Part shown: in pieces, positions 13,722-22,869 of the stretch | Position numbering within the stretch: the first letter of the stretch is position 1 | How the letters are laid out: each line of letters opens with the position of its first letter | Origin: Tetradesmus obliquus | Lineage: Eukaryota; Chlorophyta; Chlorophyceae; Sphaeropleales; Scenedesmaceae | Length of the DNA: 64,000 nucleotides | Direction: 5' to 3' | Assembly: GCA_030272155.1 (NCBI GenBank) | Contig: CP126205.1 | Span: forward strand, 1,042,501-1,106,500 | Notes under the pieces: generated by a model | What the model saw: the letters and a program-made list of their open reading frames with translations, nothing else | What the model was told of the DNA's origin: nothing | Database searches by the model: none | Translations under genes and position numbers: made by a program

Positions 13722-13881
13722 CAGCAGGCTCCCACCTGATAAAGGTGAAGAGGCAGGCCACAAACATGCCGGCAGACAGTGCTGCTGCTGCTGCTGCTGG
13801 AAGCAGGCTCTCACCTTATGAAGGTGAAGAGGCAGGCCACAAACATGCCGGCAGATATTTGCATCGCCGACTGGAAGTGCA
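1408..13881 (-). CDS. FUSC/aromatic-acid-exporter-like integral membrane protein (multi-exon, partial model)
   Basis: This is probably a two-halved membrane transporter of the fusaric acid resistance/ArAE superfamily, which exports aromatic or other organic anions; the substrate is unknown. Reading leftwards, the first membrane half comprises exons with SAGMFVACLFTF (13815-13881), FGPQSCMVASLFLTAAVM, AGATLVGGMWPGAMAACVVV (about 12.97-13.08 kb), a 12.16-12.27 kb helix, LAFGLTSITAWRVAT (11.7-11.85 kb) and AVIMLAAVIAAVVAVLAAAL (about 10.7 kb). A large soluble exon at 9679-10418 ends in a family-like LLGAAAAEPQW segment. The second membrane half contains PRFQAGAKYWLVLSLVLCA (6.4-7.6 kb), AGTVAGGALGFLVM (5.4-6.0 kb), a helix at 5.2-5.4 kb, and VVGVLGGVLTS with ILPWYTSAWALDVLA (4.4-5.1 kb). 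Soluble C-terminal exons run from 4.0 to 1.4 kb. The GT-rich helix followed by GGALGFLV and the R/E-VVGVLGGVL...LPWYTS pattern are the family clues. Nearly every exon is tandemly duplicated, so the true mRNA cannot be fixed. The start codon was not determined and may lie above 13.9 kb. Confidence 0.6.
2215..2950 (-). repeat. Array of a short exon segment, about 7 copies
   Basis: A segment encoding PSPQHVHMVTVLVSG is repeated at roughly 2218, 2356, 2458, 2592, 2685, 2808 (truncated) and 2897, at spacings of about 90-140 bp. Most copies keep the acceptor side and the GTGAGTGG donor. Copies differ by substitutions (HMATVLVSGQ, RVHMVTVLVSG, HVRMVTVLVSG). At the right end, 2975-3035 and 3125-3190 are two copies of the adjoining exon (VHHLHYG.A.L.GQVALTELAG). 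Confidence 0.75.
3700..3990 (-). repeat. Two copies of an exon encoding VSLM..TV.WKR..LVTPP
   Basis: The copies lie at about 3718-3805 and 3905-3985 (minus). They encode VSLMNSTVFWKRSLLVTPPL and VSLMKDTVAWKRGVLVTPPV respectively. This is a soluble stretch after the last membrane segment of the FUSC-like protein. Confidence 0.7.
4410..5145 (-). repeat. Array of a membrane-exon segment, five copies, with (CAG)n
   Basis: A segment encoding VVGVLGGVLTS recurs at about 4464-4543, 4664-4743, 4852-4926, 4971-5048 and 5112-5145. Each is preceded on the sense strand by a CTG tract. The neighbouring segment encoding ILPWYTSAW.LD.LA is present twice (4417-4470 and 4612-4668). A 20-unit CAG tract occupies 4744-4803. 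Frames remain open across several copies because CTG reads as Ala, Cys or Leu depending on phase. Confidence 0.85.
5395..5995 (-). repeat. Four copies of a membrane exon (AGT.AGGALGFLVM)
   Basis: Copies at about 5398-5461, 5560-5622, 5758-5822 and 5928-5992 encode VALQAAGTIAGGTLGFLVML and variants. The third copy (GTISGGDSRWDF) is frame-damaged. In the fourth, LQAAGTV reads MQAFGTV. This segment corresponds to the conserved glycine-rich helix of FUSC-type proteins. Confidence 0.8.
6178..7610 (-). repeat. Largest array: about 8 copies of a transmembrane exon, period near 188 bp
   Basis: Copies of a segment encoding MLSQPRFQAGAKYWLVLSLV and then LCATLASLHFD.GLIT.NPAF occur at about 6427, 6617, 6808, 6997 and 7180, with shorter copies at 7340, 7448 and 7553. 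Each is bounded by CAG/CAGACAGCAG runs. The left end also has two copies of a segment encoding GVAMTERVESTVSKV (6178-6235 and 6338-6395). Several adjacent copies are in one frame with the CTG tract read as poly-Ala; others are frame-shifted. Confidence 0.9.
7616..7745. repeat. Short CAGCC/AGCCCACC minisatellite
   Basis: The tract is made of 4-bp CAGC/AGCC and 12-bp AGCCAGCCCACC units; a shorter tract of the same composition recurs at 7905-7935. The flanks are two copies (7748-7860 and 7930-8050) of an exon encoding LLPLLGGLHLARNWSAVLGG, so the minisatellite probably travelled with that duplication. Confidence 0.8.
8637..9600 (-). repeat. Exon-segment arrays in the soluble linker of the FUSC-like gene
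   Basis: Two copies of the segment encoding FSRSWGEAKEELAAFMLV lie at 8637-8700 (frame-damaged) and 8775-8840. At 8880-9000 there are four copies of a 20-30 bp CTCAACATCTTTCCC unit. At 9126-9580 five or six copies of the segment encoding LEAVAE.GLSLI occur, with GTTGATCAGC starts at 9215, 9289, 9411, 9488 and 9575, each with a CAG tract of different length. Confidence 0.8.
10690..11850 (-). repeat. Arrays of membrane-exon segments in the first half of the FUSC-like gene
   Basis: Segments encoding WATGAVIMLAAV recur near 10755, 10955 and 11128, interleaved with CAGCCAGCATGATGACAGC units. A second unit (about 80 bp) is present at 11053-11135 and 11245-11325. Four copies of the exon encoding CLAFGLTSITAWRVATVAEV lie near 11320, 11456, 11594 and 11728, with a regular spacing of about 137 bp; only the rightmost continues into an upstream exon body. 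Confidence 0.85.
12520..13400 (-). repeat. Two adjoining three-copy exon arrays
   Basis: The segment encoding NHLGSRVMAGATLVGGMWPG is present at about 12536-12640, 12750-12860 and 12970-13077. The segment encoding FGPQSCMVASLFLTAAVM is present at 13075-13150, 13204-13280 and 13345-13395. The two units join directly only at 13075. A further two-copy array (SAGMFVACLFTFI) covers 13736-13785 and 13815-13881. Confidence 0.85.
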
Positions 13882-13899
13882 CTGACAGAAGAGCGGAGC

Positions 13900-14840
13900 G
13901 TACTGCAGCCTGCCATCGCCCTTGTGTCTTGTGCTGCTGGTGCTGCTGCTGCTGCCACTGCTGCTGCTGCTGCTGCTGCTGTTGTGGCATTTGCTGCTGC
14001 TGCCGCTGCAGTTGCTCCGGAGGTTGAATCTATTTCGTGATGTGCTTTGTTTCAGGTCCTCTTAACACGCTGCCATGCAGTTCAGCTGCTGGAAAGATCA
14101 CGATGAACTGCTCATTTGCTGCCTTTCTTGGTGTGTTCACGCCAGCGTAGACCAGTGCTGGCAATTAAATACGAATTTCAACAAAACCAACAATAAGAAT
14201 CAACATGGTGCAACTCGCGTCGACTGCTGCTGGTAACATAGACTAATCCCGTGAAATCCTACCGGCTGTGCACGTGTGGAGTGCATCCACGGCGTACCAC
14301 TTGTACTACACTCGCGAACAATTCATACAAACTTCCGAGCTAACACGATGACATTCAACATGCTACGTTGTGCCTTTACTTCTGCAGAGGTCCCCCGGTA
14401 GAAGAGGGCTTGCTGTTCGTCTGAGGTCTCTCACGATGTTCACAGTGCAGCGCTGCAAAGTTCTGCAGAGTTTTTGGTTTTTAGATCCGTTACTTGTTTC
14501 GACTTTCCAATGAAGCATGATGGTCTATGCCTCCCAGCAGTGGAGAAAAAAAAATTGGCAGCACGTGCACTGTGCACTGTCCGCGCGTCACGTTACAGGG
14601 CCTGTGACCTGTGACCTTTCATACCCGACTGCATGACGTTGCTGCTTGCAACAATGCAGCTGAGTGATTTTGATGCTTGCCTCAACAAATGACAACTTTC
14701 CATGGAGCCTGACGGTCTCCATGTTAACTAAAGAGGGTTTCTACACTTGCGCGTCCATAAAACCAAAACTGGCTGCCTGCACATGTGTACACTGTTGCAC
14801 TGCCGCAGCACTGCATTCCGAATGGCATTCACAGTCCACC
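13900..14840. other. Upstream of the FUSC-like gene / downstream of the pentapeptide gene
   Basis: From 13930 to 14020 there is a CTG/CCG-rich tract that could hold the first FUSC-like exon. From 14030 to 14840 composition becomes less repetitive and no exon is recognised. This stretch probably contains the FUSC-like promoter (minus strand) and the 3' flank of the pentapeptide gene. A 15-bp sequence GAAATCCTACCGGCT near 14255 recurs near 15085. A TGTAA motif (minus) sits at 14593-14597. Confidence 0.45.
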
Positions 14841-14841
14841 A

Positions 14842-14955
14842 TCTTTAGGGTCACTTTGTCGCCTTGCAGCCCAGCTTGGGTGTCCTGCTCCAATGTGGCC
14901 ACATTGGAGCAGGACACCCAAGCTGGGCTGCAAGGCGACAAAGTGACCCTAAAGA
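14842..14955. repeat. Perfect 114-bp palindrome (57-bp arms, no spacer)
   Basis: Positions 14842-14898 are the exact reverse complement of 14899-14955, centred on TGG|CCA. Each arm is a diverged copy of the last exon of the neighbouring pentapeptide gene. That exon, at 15130-15246, encodes PTLEQDTKRYELGCKATK, and the arm encodes ATLEQDTQAGLQGDKVTL. The sequence outside the arms is not mirrored (the first mismatch pair is 14841/14956). It lies about 175 bp downstream of that gene's stop codon, so a long 3' UTR would carry a 57-bp-stem hairpin. Confidence 0.95.
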
Positions 14956-15129
14956 CCCCATGGGGTTCATCCATACAATGCCAACGGTACAAACATGTGG
15001 CCAACAGGCAAGCGGCTGTGCTGCAGCTGCAGCTGGCTGCAATTTGTGCACCTCTCGCAAAGTAATTTGTTACCAAGGGGTACGAAATCCTACCGGCTAG
15101 TCACACGCAGCAGTCTTGCAAAGTATGCT

Positions 15130-15255
15130 TCACTTAGTGGCCTTGCAGCCCAGTTCGTAGCGCTTGGTGTCCTGCTCCAGCGTGGGGTTCTCACAGATGC
15201 GGCCCACATCCGATGACGACACCAGCGCACCCTCAAAGTGAGCACCCTGGACAGC

Positions 15256-15289
<34 letters not shown>

Positions 15290-16589
15290 TGGGAGAAGCG
15301 CGGTGGTGCAGCACAAAAGTCTTCTGCATGGGAAGCTAGCACTTTTTGGGTCTGACGGATGCCACTGCATCGAGAGCAGCTGCTGAGCAGTGGATGGCTG
15401 TGCTTCAGCTGCAAGCTGCTATCGTCCTGCTGGCAGTAGTGGCTGCAGTGCAGCACTTGCCACTACATTTAGAGTATCGCTGGTGCTGCTACTGCTGCTG
15501 TGTCACCTTCAGGTTTGCCCAGTTGCCTGCAGCGTCCTTGCCGAATGTGGCACCTGTGAGGATGCTGTTCTCAAACTGCGCACCCTGCATGTCTGCACCA
15601 TCAAACGATCTGCAGCATCACCGGCAGCAGAAGCAGCAGCAGCAGCAGCCGGATATACTTCAGCCACTGTGGCAGATGTGGTCTCATACGCATCCGAACT
15701 CTAGCAAAGTACATTTTGCATGCTCTGTACTTGCAGGCAGCACATCTGAAGAACTCCACAATGGCCTGGACCCAGCTCTCACGAGTATTGTTGTGTTGGG
15801 CAGCACAAGCAATGTCAGGCCAGCTGGTCTGCAGAGCTGGTGCACTAAGTACGTACTTATACATAGTATACTCACGTGCCGAAGCAGTTGGCGTCTGTGA
15901 AGTCAACATTGCTCAAGTCGGCCCCCTTGGCATCTGCCCTGGCAAACTGCAGTGGGGCCAGAGCAGCACCAGGAGCGCAAGACAAACACAACTTCTTGTG
16001 TTGCGTCCGCAGCAGGGCTAGGCAGCTTGTCCATGCATGCAGCTTGTCCATGCATGCAGCTTGTCCAGGCATGCAGCTTGTCCAGGCATGCAGCTTGTCC
16101 AGGCATGCAGCTTGTCAAGCAGCTTGCCAAGGAGCACACCCAAGCAAAGCACGCTGCAAACAACACCCGCGTTTGCATACTACAAGATTTGCCTACTACA
16201 AGAACAAAGCAGCATCTTGCATGCCCTCCCTGCTTCAAACAGCTCGAGATAATCGCCTGTGCATCAAGTACACCTAATCCACCTCTCACCTGGCTGCCCA
16301 CCACCCTGCTGTTGGCCAGGTTGGCTTCAAAAAGTAGACTTCAAGTTGCCAAGGACCACGCATTGCATGTGTCATTTGTCCAACTTCGTACCAAAACTGC
16401 TGCAAAACAAACTTGTTGTAGAGTACTTCGCTTTGAAAATGTGCACAGGCAGAACCTTTCCAACCCTTCCTGCCATGCACACAAAGCATAGCATGCATCC
16501 ACCCCTCACCTGGCTGCCCACCACCTTGCTGTTGGCCAGGTTGGCTCCCTGCAGCATCACGGCACTGAACACTTTGCCTGACAGGTCCT

Positions 16590-16680
<91 letters not shown>

Positions 16681-18065
16681 GTTGAACACAATCACCTCAT
16701 GTTGCCATGTCTGCACACATAACCAGATCAACAAAAGGCAACATTCACATATATCACATATTAGGTTGGATAGGTGCTGAGATGACCCTCGAATTGATCT
16801 GCATGTGCTTGATTGGTGACAAAGAGACAATCAGACCATCAGAAGATAATTGCACAGACATGCTAGCCCACCTGGTTGCTGAAGTCGCAGCCGCGCACGT
16901 CCACGATGGCTTCCGTCATGTTGCCGCCGGCGCTCTCCTGGCTGAACTTGGCGCGAGTGTCTGAAGGTGAGACACAATGCGGGGCAGAGGGGACAAGGAT
17001 GAGGACAGGATGCGAGAAATGTGGAGACGGCGAGGGACAGGAACAGGGCAAGACACTCTTGGCATGCATGTTTGCCCCACAAGCAAGGGCAGAGAGATGC
17101 TGTCCCTGCAGCCATCACGTCACTGCATGTCAATGCCTACATAACCTATGTCTGCTGTACATACCGCATACATACAGAGTTCCTGGCGGTGCTGTTGGTG
17201 CCCCGCCTCAAAATGCTGTTGTTCCTGGCAGCACATTCACAACTGGAATGCCTGGTTTACTGCAGGACCTGCCTCCACATGCTTCAGCTGTGCTCCAATG
17301 TACTGCAGTAACGCAGCAGCTGCAGGACATGTGCGACATGCCCACCTGCAAACTTGTCCAGGGCTGTCACATCGCAGCGGTTTGCCGACTCGGCAATGGG
17401 CGGCTGCCTGCCCCGAGCAGCCTGCAGCACAGTGCACAGCGCACATATTGCAAGCTTGCTGACAGCTGTGGATTGTTGCAATGATGAGATACATGCGCAG
17501 CGTACAAACAGCAACACTAGCCGGTGATAGTGCTGCAGCACAAGCATGCTGCACAGGGTGTCACTGCTGCATCGACTGTGCGAAGCGGTGTAGGTGTGAC
17601 CTGGGCACAGCTGGTTGCTGTAATGATATGCTTGCTTCATCACAGAGACACCCACCTGACGGCAGAACTGACAGTACAGCGCAGTGCAGGACGTCTGCCT
17701 CACTCCAACCCATGAACAATGACTGCTGTTTACTCATCTTCCTAGCTTTATGATGCATCTTACTTCTTTGAACTGCTCACACTCACCAAAGCAGGTGCAG
17801 AGCTGCAGTCCAGTGCTAGGCACACTGCTGTGGCACCAATGCACACCGCCCTGCCAGCCGCAGCTGCCCATGAGCTACCCTGCTGCTCTAATCTGTTAAC
17901 TGTCTGTGAGATGCTTTGCAGCCCTTTGCTGCTGCTTGTGCTGGAGCAGAGGACGGCTTTGGAACCTGCTGTGCTCGCAGCCCTGCTGCTGCTGCATCTT
18001 GTGCTGTGCCTCCTGCAGCTGGTTTCAAATGGCTGTATACGCTTCATTTGCATGCAAATACTCAT
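15130..18065 (-). CDS. Thylakoid-lumen pentapeptide-repeat protein
   Basis: Seven exons join in frame: 17787-18065, 17346-17421, 16872-16960, 16510-16587, 15876-15946, 15507-15609 and 15130-15246. They give 270 residues and a TGA stop. Exon 1 is a bipartite leader: a basic, Ser-rich chloroplast part, then a hydrophobic stretch (CIGATAVCLALDCSSAPAL) that with exon 2 creates an APALA-type lumenal cleavage site. The mature part has pentapeptide A(D/N)LXX units: GGNMTEAIVDV, GANLANSKVVGSQ, GADLSNVDFTDANCFG, GADMQGAQFENSILTGATF. It ends with a Cys-containing tail (RICENPTLEQ ... LGCKATK) similar to plant TL15/TL17 lumen proteins. The family folds as a right-handed beta-helix; its biochemical role is not established. 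Partial copies of exon 4 and of the last exon lie nearby. The ATG at 18065 was chosen because it is the most upstream in frame; a second ATG two codons before KRIQP is possible. Confidence 0.85.
16023..16118. repeat. 17-bp minisatellite, about 5.5 copies
   Basis: The unit CAGCTTGTCCAGGCATG (with the variant CCATGCATG in the first two copies) repeats head to tail inside an intron of the pentapeptide gene. No spacers separate the units. A shorter, decayed CAGCTTG piece follows. Confidence 0.9.
16272..16560 (-). repeat. Partial duplicate of pentapeptide exon 4
   Basis: About 45 bp encoding NLANSKVVGSQ with its GTGAGA/GTGAGG donor occur at both 16280-16325 and 16505-16555. The left copy lacks the upstream half of the exon and its acceptor. 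It would be skipped or used only as an alternative 3' piece. Confidence 0.8.
16591..16677. repeat. (CAG)29 tract, longest pure triplet run in the window
   Basis: Twenty-nine uninterrupted CAG units lie directly upstream of pentapeptide exon 4. On the sense strand this is (CTG)29 followed by the CAG acceptor, so the repeat forms the 3' end of the intron. Confidence 0.95.
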
Positions 18066-18581
18066 GTCTAAGTTTCAAGAACCAACGTAGTGGAGCACAC
18101 GCTGATACTGCCGATGATCAGCTGACGTGAAGAGGGAACAGGTGTCCGATCACTTGTACTTGGCAGCAGCTCGTACAACTCAACACGAAGATGCAGTATT
18201 GGGCAATAAAAGTGATCACATCACGTTGTCAGCATTGCTCCCACCGAGCGAACGGGCATTGGTACCGGTGTTCAAGTGGCTGGGGTTTCGGGTGGCAGGA
18301 AGAGCTGGATTCCTCAAAGCTTAAGGCGGTAGCGTCCGACATGTTTAGTTCACAACCACAGGTCTGTTGAAATCGTCACTGACCTCAGAGCTGCTGCCTG
18401 TCGGATGCAGTTGTTGTCCTGCCTGTCCTGCTGCTTCCCTGCTGCTGCTGGTCAGTGTCCTTGATCAACAGCAACGCCCTGTAGACTTGCCACTATCCCC
18501 TCAAGTCGCAACAAGCACCATAATAGGTTTCATTTCGTTGGGAACAACTAGCAACACATAACATTAGGTCGCACCAGCCAT

Positions 18582-19056
18582 ATGCAAGGCACGCTGTTCA
18601 AATATGGCCCAGGCTCCGCCCATGTTGCGTTCAAATCTCCTGCAACAGCACAGCACCCACGCTGCTCGGGCCAGCTGCACTTAGTGCTGGTTGGCGGCCT
18701 GACGGATGGCCTGCTGTTTGCACCATACCGTGAACAGCTGGCAGCAGCAGCTGGAGGCCTTGGCTGGAGCTTGGTGCAGGCACAGCTAACATCATCGTAC
18801 CAGGTGCGTGTGGTGCGCTGCAAGCAGCAACAAATGTTTTTGCATTAGCCTCCAGAAAGTGCATGCGCACCAGCAACACAGTGAGTTGTGCAGTGTGCAT
18901 TTCAGTTGCCATGTGTACAGCAACTTGACAGCTGACTGAAAGCAATGCTGCTGCCACCTTTACTGCTGCTGCTGCAGGGCTGAGGCGTGTCTTTTCTGGA
19001 CCAGGATGCCTCAGACCTGCGGCTGCTGTAACATAGTTGCTGCTGCTGCCGCTGCC

Positions 19057-19138
<82 letters not shown>

Positions 19139-21606
19139 CTGCTGCTGTTCCTGCTGCAGGGCTGGGGCCTGTCCACGCTTGACCAGGATGCCTCAGAGCT
19201 GCGGCTGCTGGCGCAGTGTCTGGCAGAGCAGCATGAATGCAGCGCCTGGGTGCTCATGGGTCACAGCACAGGCTGCCAGGACGCCGTGCGGTACGTTGGT
19301 ATTGTGATGCATTTGTCCTGCAACATGTTGTTTTGCTGCCAAAGTGTACATTGTCCATGCAATGCATGCGTGCCAGCGGGCCTGCCTGCGTGGTCTTGGG
19401 GTGGCTGCCAAAAGTTGCGTTGCTGCTGCGCAGGTATGTGCAGCGCTACAGATCAGACAACAGCAAACTGGCTGGAGTCATCCTGCAAGCACCGGTGAGT
19501 TATAACTCAACATTACAAAAAAAGTGTGCCAGGGGTCGGGCTCGCAATGCATATGCGGTGAATTTGGCATTTGGATGCTGCGAGGGAAGGTTTGATGCTT
19601 GAGCGCTGCAGTGCATGCAGTGGTGGTTGGGGTGCAAGGCGGTTTGCCCGCCCTGCACATCGTATCGAGCTGTTGGGAGGCATGTGTGGGCAACAGTATC
19701 CGCATGCTGCTGCTGCTGCTGCTGCTGCTGCAGGTTTCAGACCGCGAGTACCTCTCCATGTACCCTTCCTGGGGGCAGCAGCTGCAGCAGGCGCAGGCCA
19801 TGGCAGCTGACGGCAGAGCAGATGACGTGCTGTGCAGGTGAGCAAGGGCCCTCAGCAAGCCTGCATCAGTGTACTTTGCTGTGCTAAACAGAAACCAAGG
19901 AATGTTGGACATAAAGGATATTCAAGCTGTTTGGTTTTGCTTATTGCTTTGTTACTAAAGTCAGCCCAGTACAGGTACTCCTGCAAAACCATTTGTGTCA
20001 CCCACTCCATCTGCACTGCCACTGGCCCTGCCTTGCACAGGAGTTGTCTGCATAGCTTTCGTAGCTCAGGTTGCCTAAGTGTCTGGTGCCGCGCGGTGTG
20101 TATCGAGCGCTGTCTTGTTGATGCTGCGCTGCTGCTCGGTTGCTGCAAGGTGCATGAGTGGGATGGTCCTGCGCTGATTGTGCGGCGCTTCCTGTCGCTG
20201 TACTACTGCACTGACTGTGCGCTTCTTGTTCCTGTTGTTGTGCTCATGCGTGTCACAAAATCATCACTGCTTTGCCAATGCTGCTGCAGGGTGCGTGAGT
20301 GGGACAGTGCTGCACTGACCGCGCGGCGCTTCCTGTCGCTGTACTGCGCTGGCGGCGATGACGACATGTTTAGCACAGACCTGACACTGCAGCAGTTGCA
20401 GGTGTGGGTTTCAAAATCTGCTGATATTGACTGGTTGAACCTGAGATTGTAGTTGTAAACCGTGTCATACATGCGTTTGCAGCGATGACGACATGTTCAG
20501 CACATACCTGAAAAGGCAGCAGCTGCAGGTAAGGATTGAAAAACTCCGATATTGACTGGTTTGAACCTTAGGTTGTAGTTTTGATCAGTGCCATACTTGT
20601 TGTTACTTGCAGTGGGTACATGCATGTTTTTTAATATATGAACGCCGTGCTGCGAACGTTGCATTGCGATTTGCTGGTGGCTAATATTTGCATGACTGCC
20701 ACAGATTGCAGACAGACAAGCTCACAGCATGTGGCCGTATCTGGCCCTTGCTTGTTTGGTTCAGCCTCTGTGCTGGGCCAAGCTGGTTTGGAAGCCACTT
20801 CTGGTGGTTTGGGACTGCCAAGCAGCTTCCCTTGGTTGCTCTTGGTTGCTCTTGCTGGAAAAGCGTGTAATTGATTGATTGCCACACATTGGGTAGTGTG
20901 GCGGCTGCTGGTGAGCAGCGTTGACGAAAACATATCTGACTTGGTGTCCTGCAAGCCGCAGATGCTGTAATTCATATTGTGGGTATCAGCTTTCAGTCTG
21001 CTGCTGCAGGCAGCTTGCCGCATTCTGAAGCTGTGTGATTGTTGCCTGTTGCCCTCCTCACCTCAACCCCAGGTGCCCGGGGCTTTGAGATTCATGCGTT
21101 TCGTGCATGACGTCATGCGCTCTTCTGCAAACCCCGCTAGCTGTTGCTATGATGCCTGCAGCAAGCCCACTGCACGCCCTGCCCTGCTGTATCATCCAGT
21201 CAGCAGCAAACGAGGCATTGTTTGATCTGCGTGGTCATGGAGTAACACACCAGTTCATATCAACCCTGCTTGCTGCCCTGCTTACCTGCCGCAGGGCATT
21301 TTTGGCCCCTTGCATGGCCTGCCCTGCTGCATTATCCAGTCAGCAGCAGACGAGGCAGTACCACAAGAGCTTCGAGACAATGGCAGCATGCAGCAGCTGG
21401 GCCAGCGCATGTTGCAGGCAATCAGCCTTGGAGCGGAGAGCCAACCAGAGACAGCAGCAGCAGCAGCAGCAGCAGCAGGTGGAGGGGCTGCTGTTGTGCC
21501 ACAGCTGCATGTTGTGGAGGGTACGGGGCATGCCTGTGCTGGGCATGAGGGTGAGCTGGTGAATATCGTTTGCGAGTTTCTGCGGCAGCTGCCCGTGGAG
21601 CAGTAG
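18582..21606 (+). CDS. UPF0613/DUF1749-type alpha/beta hydrolase
   Basis: Six exons join in frame: 18582-18803, 19160-19290, 19434-19494, 19734-19837, 20290-20401 and 21295-21606. They give 313 residues, close to the family's usual size. The start KYGPGSAHVAFKSP and LVLVGGLTDGLLFAPY match the fold's first strand and loop. The nucleophile elbow is GHSTGCQD in exon 2. The likely acid is the Asp of SAADEAVP and the likely base the His of VEGTGHACAGHEGELV, both in the last exon. Exon 5 carries REWDSAALTARRFLSLYCAG and DDDMFSTDL, typical of the family. Members are putative serine esterases/lipases found in fungi, plants and algae; no substrate can be inferred. No targeting sequence is evident, so it is probably cytosolic. 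Extra copies of exons 2, 5 and 6 surround the ones chosen here; those chosen keep splice sites and frame. Confidence 0.85.
18976..19030 (+). pseudogene. Broken copy of hydrolase exon 2 start
   Basis: After a CTGCTGCTGCAG acceptor the sequence parallels the true exon beginning at 19160 for about 50 bp. The codon for Trp in GWGLS is TGA here, and the copy stops before the GHSTG motif. It is followed by the (CTG)26 tract at 19058-19135. Using it would truncate the protein. Confidence 0.8.
19058..19135. repeat. (CTG)26 tract
   Basis: This is a pure sense-strand CTG run in the hydrolase intron, separated from the exon 2 acceptor by about 20 bp of CTG-like sequence. It has the same orientation relative to transcription as the tracts of the minus-strand genes. 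Confidence 0.95.
20143..20530 (+). repeat. Three copies of hydrolase exon 5 sequence
   Basis: Copy A (20150-20205, VHEWDGPALIVRRFLSLYYC) lacks the DDDMFSTDL half. Copy B (20290-20401) is complete and spliceable. Copy C (20482-20528) keeps only the distal half (DDDMFSTYLKRQQLQ) plus a GTAAGG donor. A and C are thus complementary halves of B. Confidence 0.85.
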
Positions 21607-21875
21607 GGGTAGAGCAGATGAGGCAGTGCCACATCAGCTGCTTGACAATGGCAGCATGCAGCAGCTAGGTCAGCACATGTTACAGGCCATCAAGCTTGGA
21701 ACGGAGAGCCAACCAGAGACAGCGGTAGCAGCAGCAGCAGCAGCAGATGGCGGGGCTGCCGTTGAACCGCAGCTGCATGCTGTGGAGGGTGCAGGGCACG
21801 CTTGTGCGGGGCATGAGGATGAGCTGGTGAAGATTGTGTGCGAGTTCCTGCAGCAGTTGTCGGTCAAGCAGTAGA
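21140..21875 (+). repeat. Three copies of the hydrolase terminal exon
   Basis: Copy A (21140-21225) is truncated and encodes LPCCIIQSAANEAL. Copy B (21295-21606) is the terminal exon with a TAG stop. Copy C (21613-21874) starts at the ADEAVP codons right after that stop. It stays open to its own stop and encodes LDNGSMQQLGQHMLQAIKLG through HACAGHEDELVKIVCEFLQQ. Copy C is either 3' UTR or an alternative C-terminus with the catalytic His retained but the strand before the acid missing. Confidence 0.9.
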
Positions 21876-22869
21876 GGCAGAGCACACAATCTCTGCCAGG
21901 ACAGGGGCTGTTGGAGGGTGTGTGGGCTTTCAGCTGGACCGTGAGGGCCCAGCTGCAGCAGCAGGTGGCTGGGTGTGGTGAGGCAACATCGCTGCGCTAG
22001 AAATTGCGCAACGTGTACGCGTAGCCAGCGCGGACTGTTCAACAAGATATTGCAGACGGATGCATCTCAGCAGACTGACGATGTGCAAATGCTGCTTGAA
22101 CCAGGCTTGACAAAATGCTATAACAGTCATTGTTACAATTGGGCAATCCTTGTCAAATCACATGCGAACAAACATTGCGCACTGCTCTGGGCCTGCATAC
22201 CTCAAGCCGTCGAAAAGGAGCGTCACCAGACCATTACAATTGGCCAAATGTAACCATGGCTGTTTCAGAGCCACGACCACTACAACTGGCTGTTTCAGAG
22301 CCACGACCTGGCAAACAAATTCCTCCACATTGGGTAGAACGGCAGTATGCTCGTCCTTCCTTGCACTTGCTGCTGAGGTAGGGGTCATCCTGCAGCAGCA
22401 GCAGCAGCAGGCAGGGCGGCGGCCGCTCGCTGCTGCTGCCCATGCAGCGCTGCTCAGGTTACAACCTCTAGTGGCCCTAGCGCACCGCCTGGCTATCCAC
22501 ATCTGGACTTCACAAAATAGCAACAAAACCTCCACAGTAGCTTGGTTTGAAATCCAGCAGAAGGCGCAGACCAACTACCCTACTGCACCACGACTCTGAC
22601 TAAAAGTGTAGCTGCTCACCCGCCCTTGTAGTTACTGCTCAGGTAAGGGGTCATCCTGCAGCAGCAGGCAGGGTGGCGGCCGCTCGCTGCTGCTGCCCGT
22701 GCAGCGCTGCCCACAACGGGACCTCCGAGGAACCCAATGCACAGCCTGGCCACCCAATTCTTGGCATCAGCAACATAACAGCAAACCCTCAACAGGTAGC
22801 TTGGATTGAGAGCCAGCAGAAGCCACAGATAAACTACCCTACTGCAATTCGGCGATCAAGCACCATCTG
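21876..22869. other. Convergent 3' region between hydrolase and kinase
   Basis: Both genes end towards this stretch. From 22360 to 22735 it holds two decayed copies of the kinase's last-exon sequence (QDDPYLSS and the adjacent GSSSERPP segment), lying beyond the kinase stop. A TGTAA motif on plus lies at 22249-22253. TGTAA motifs on minus lie at 22459-22463 and 22234-22238. No other gene is seen. Confidence 0.55.

Noticed and set aside
14664-15076. Overlapping plus and minus genes at the palindrome
   Set aside because: Both frames encode the same peptide because the DNA is its own reverse complement; neither shows independent coding features.
16023-16118. CRISPR-like direct repeats
   Set aside because: The 17-bp units abut each other with no spacers and lie in a nuclear intron; this is a minisatellite.
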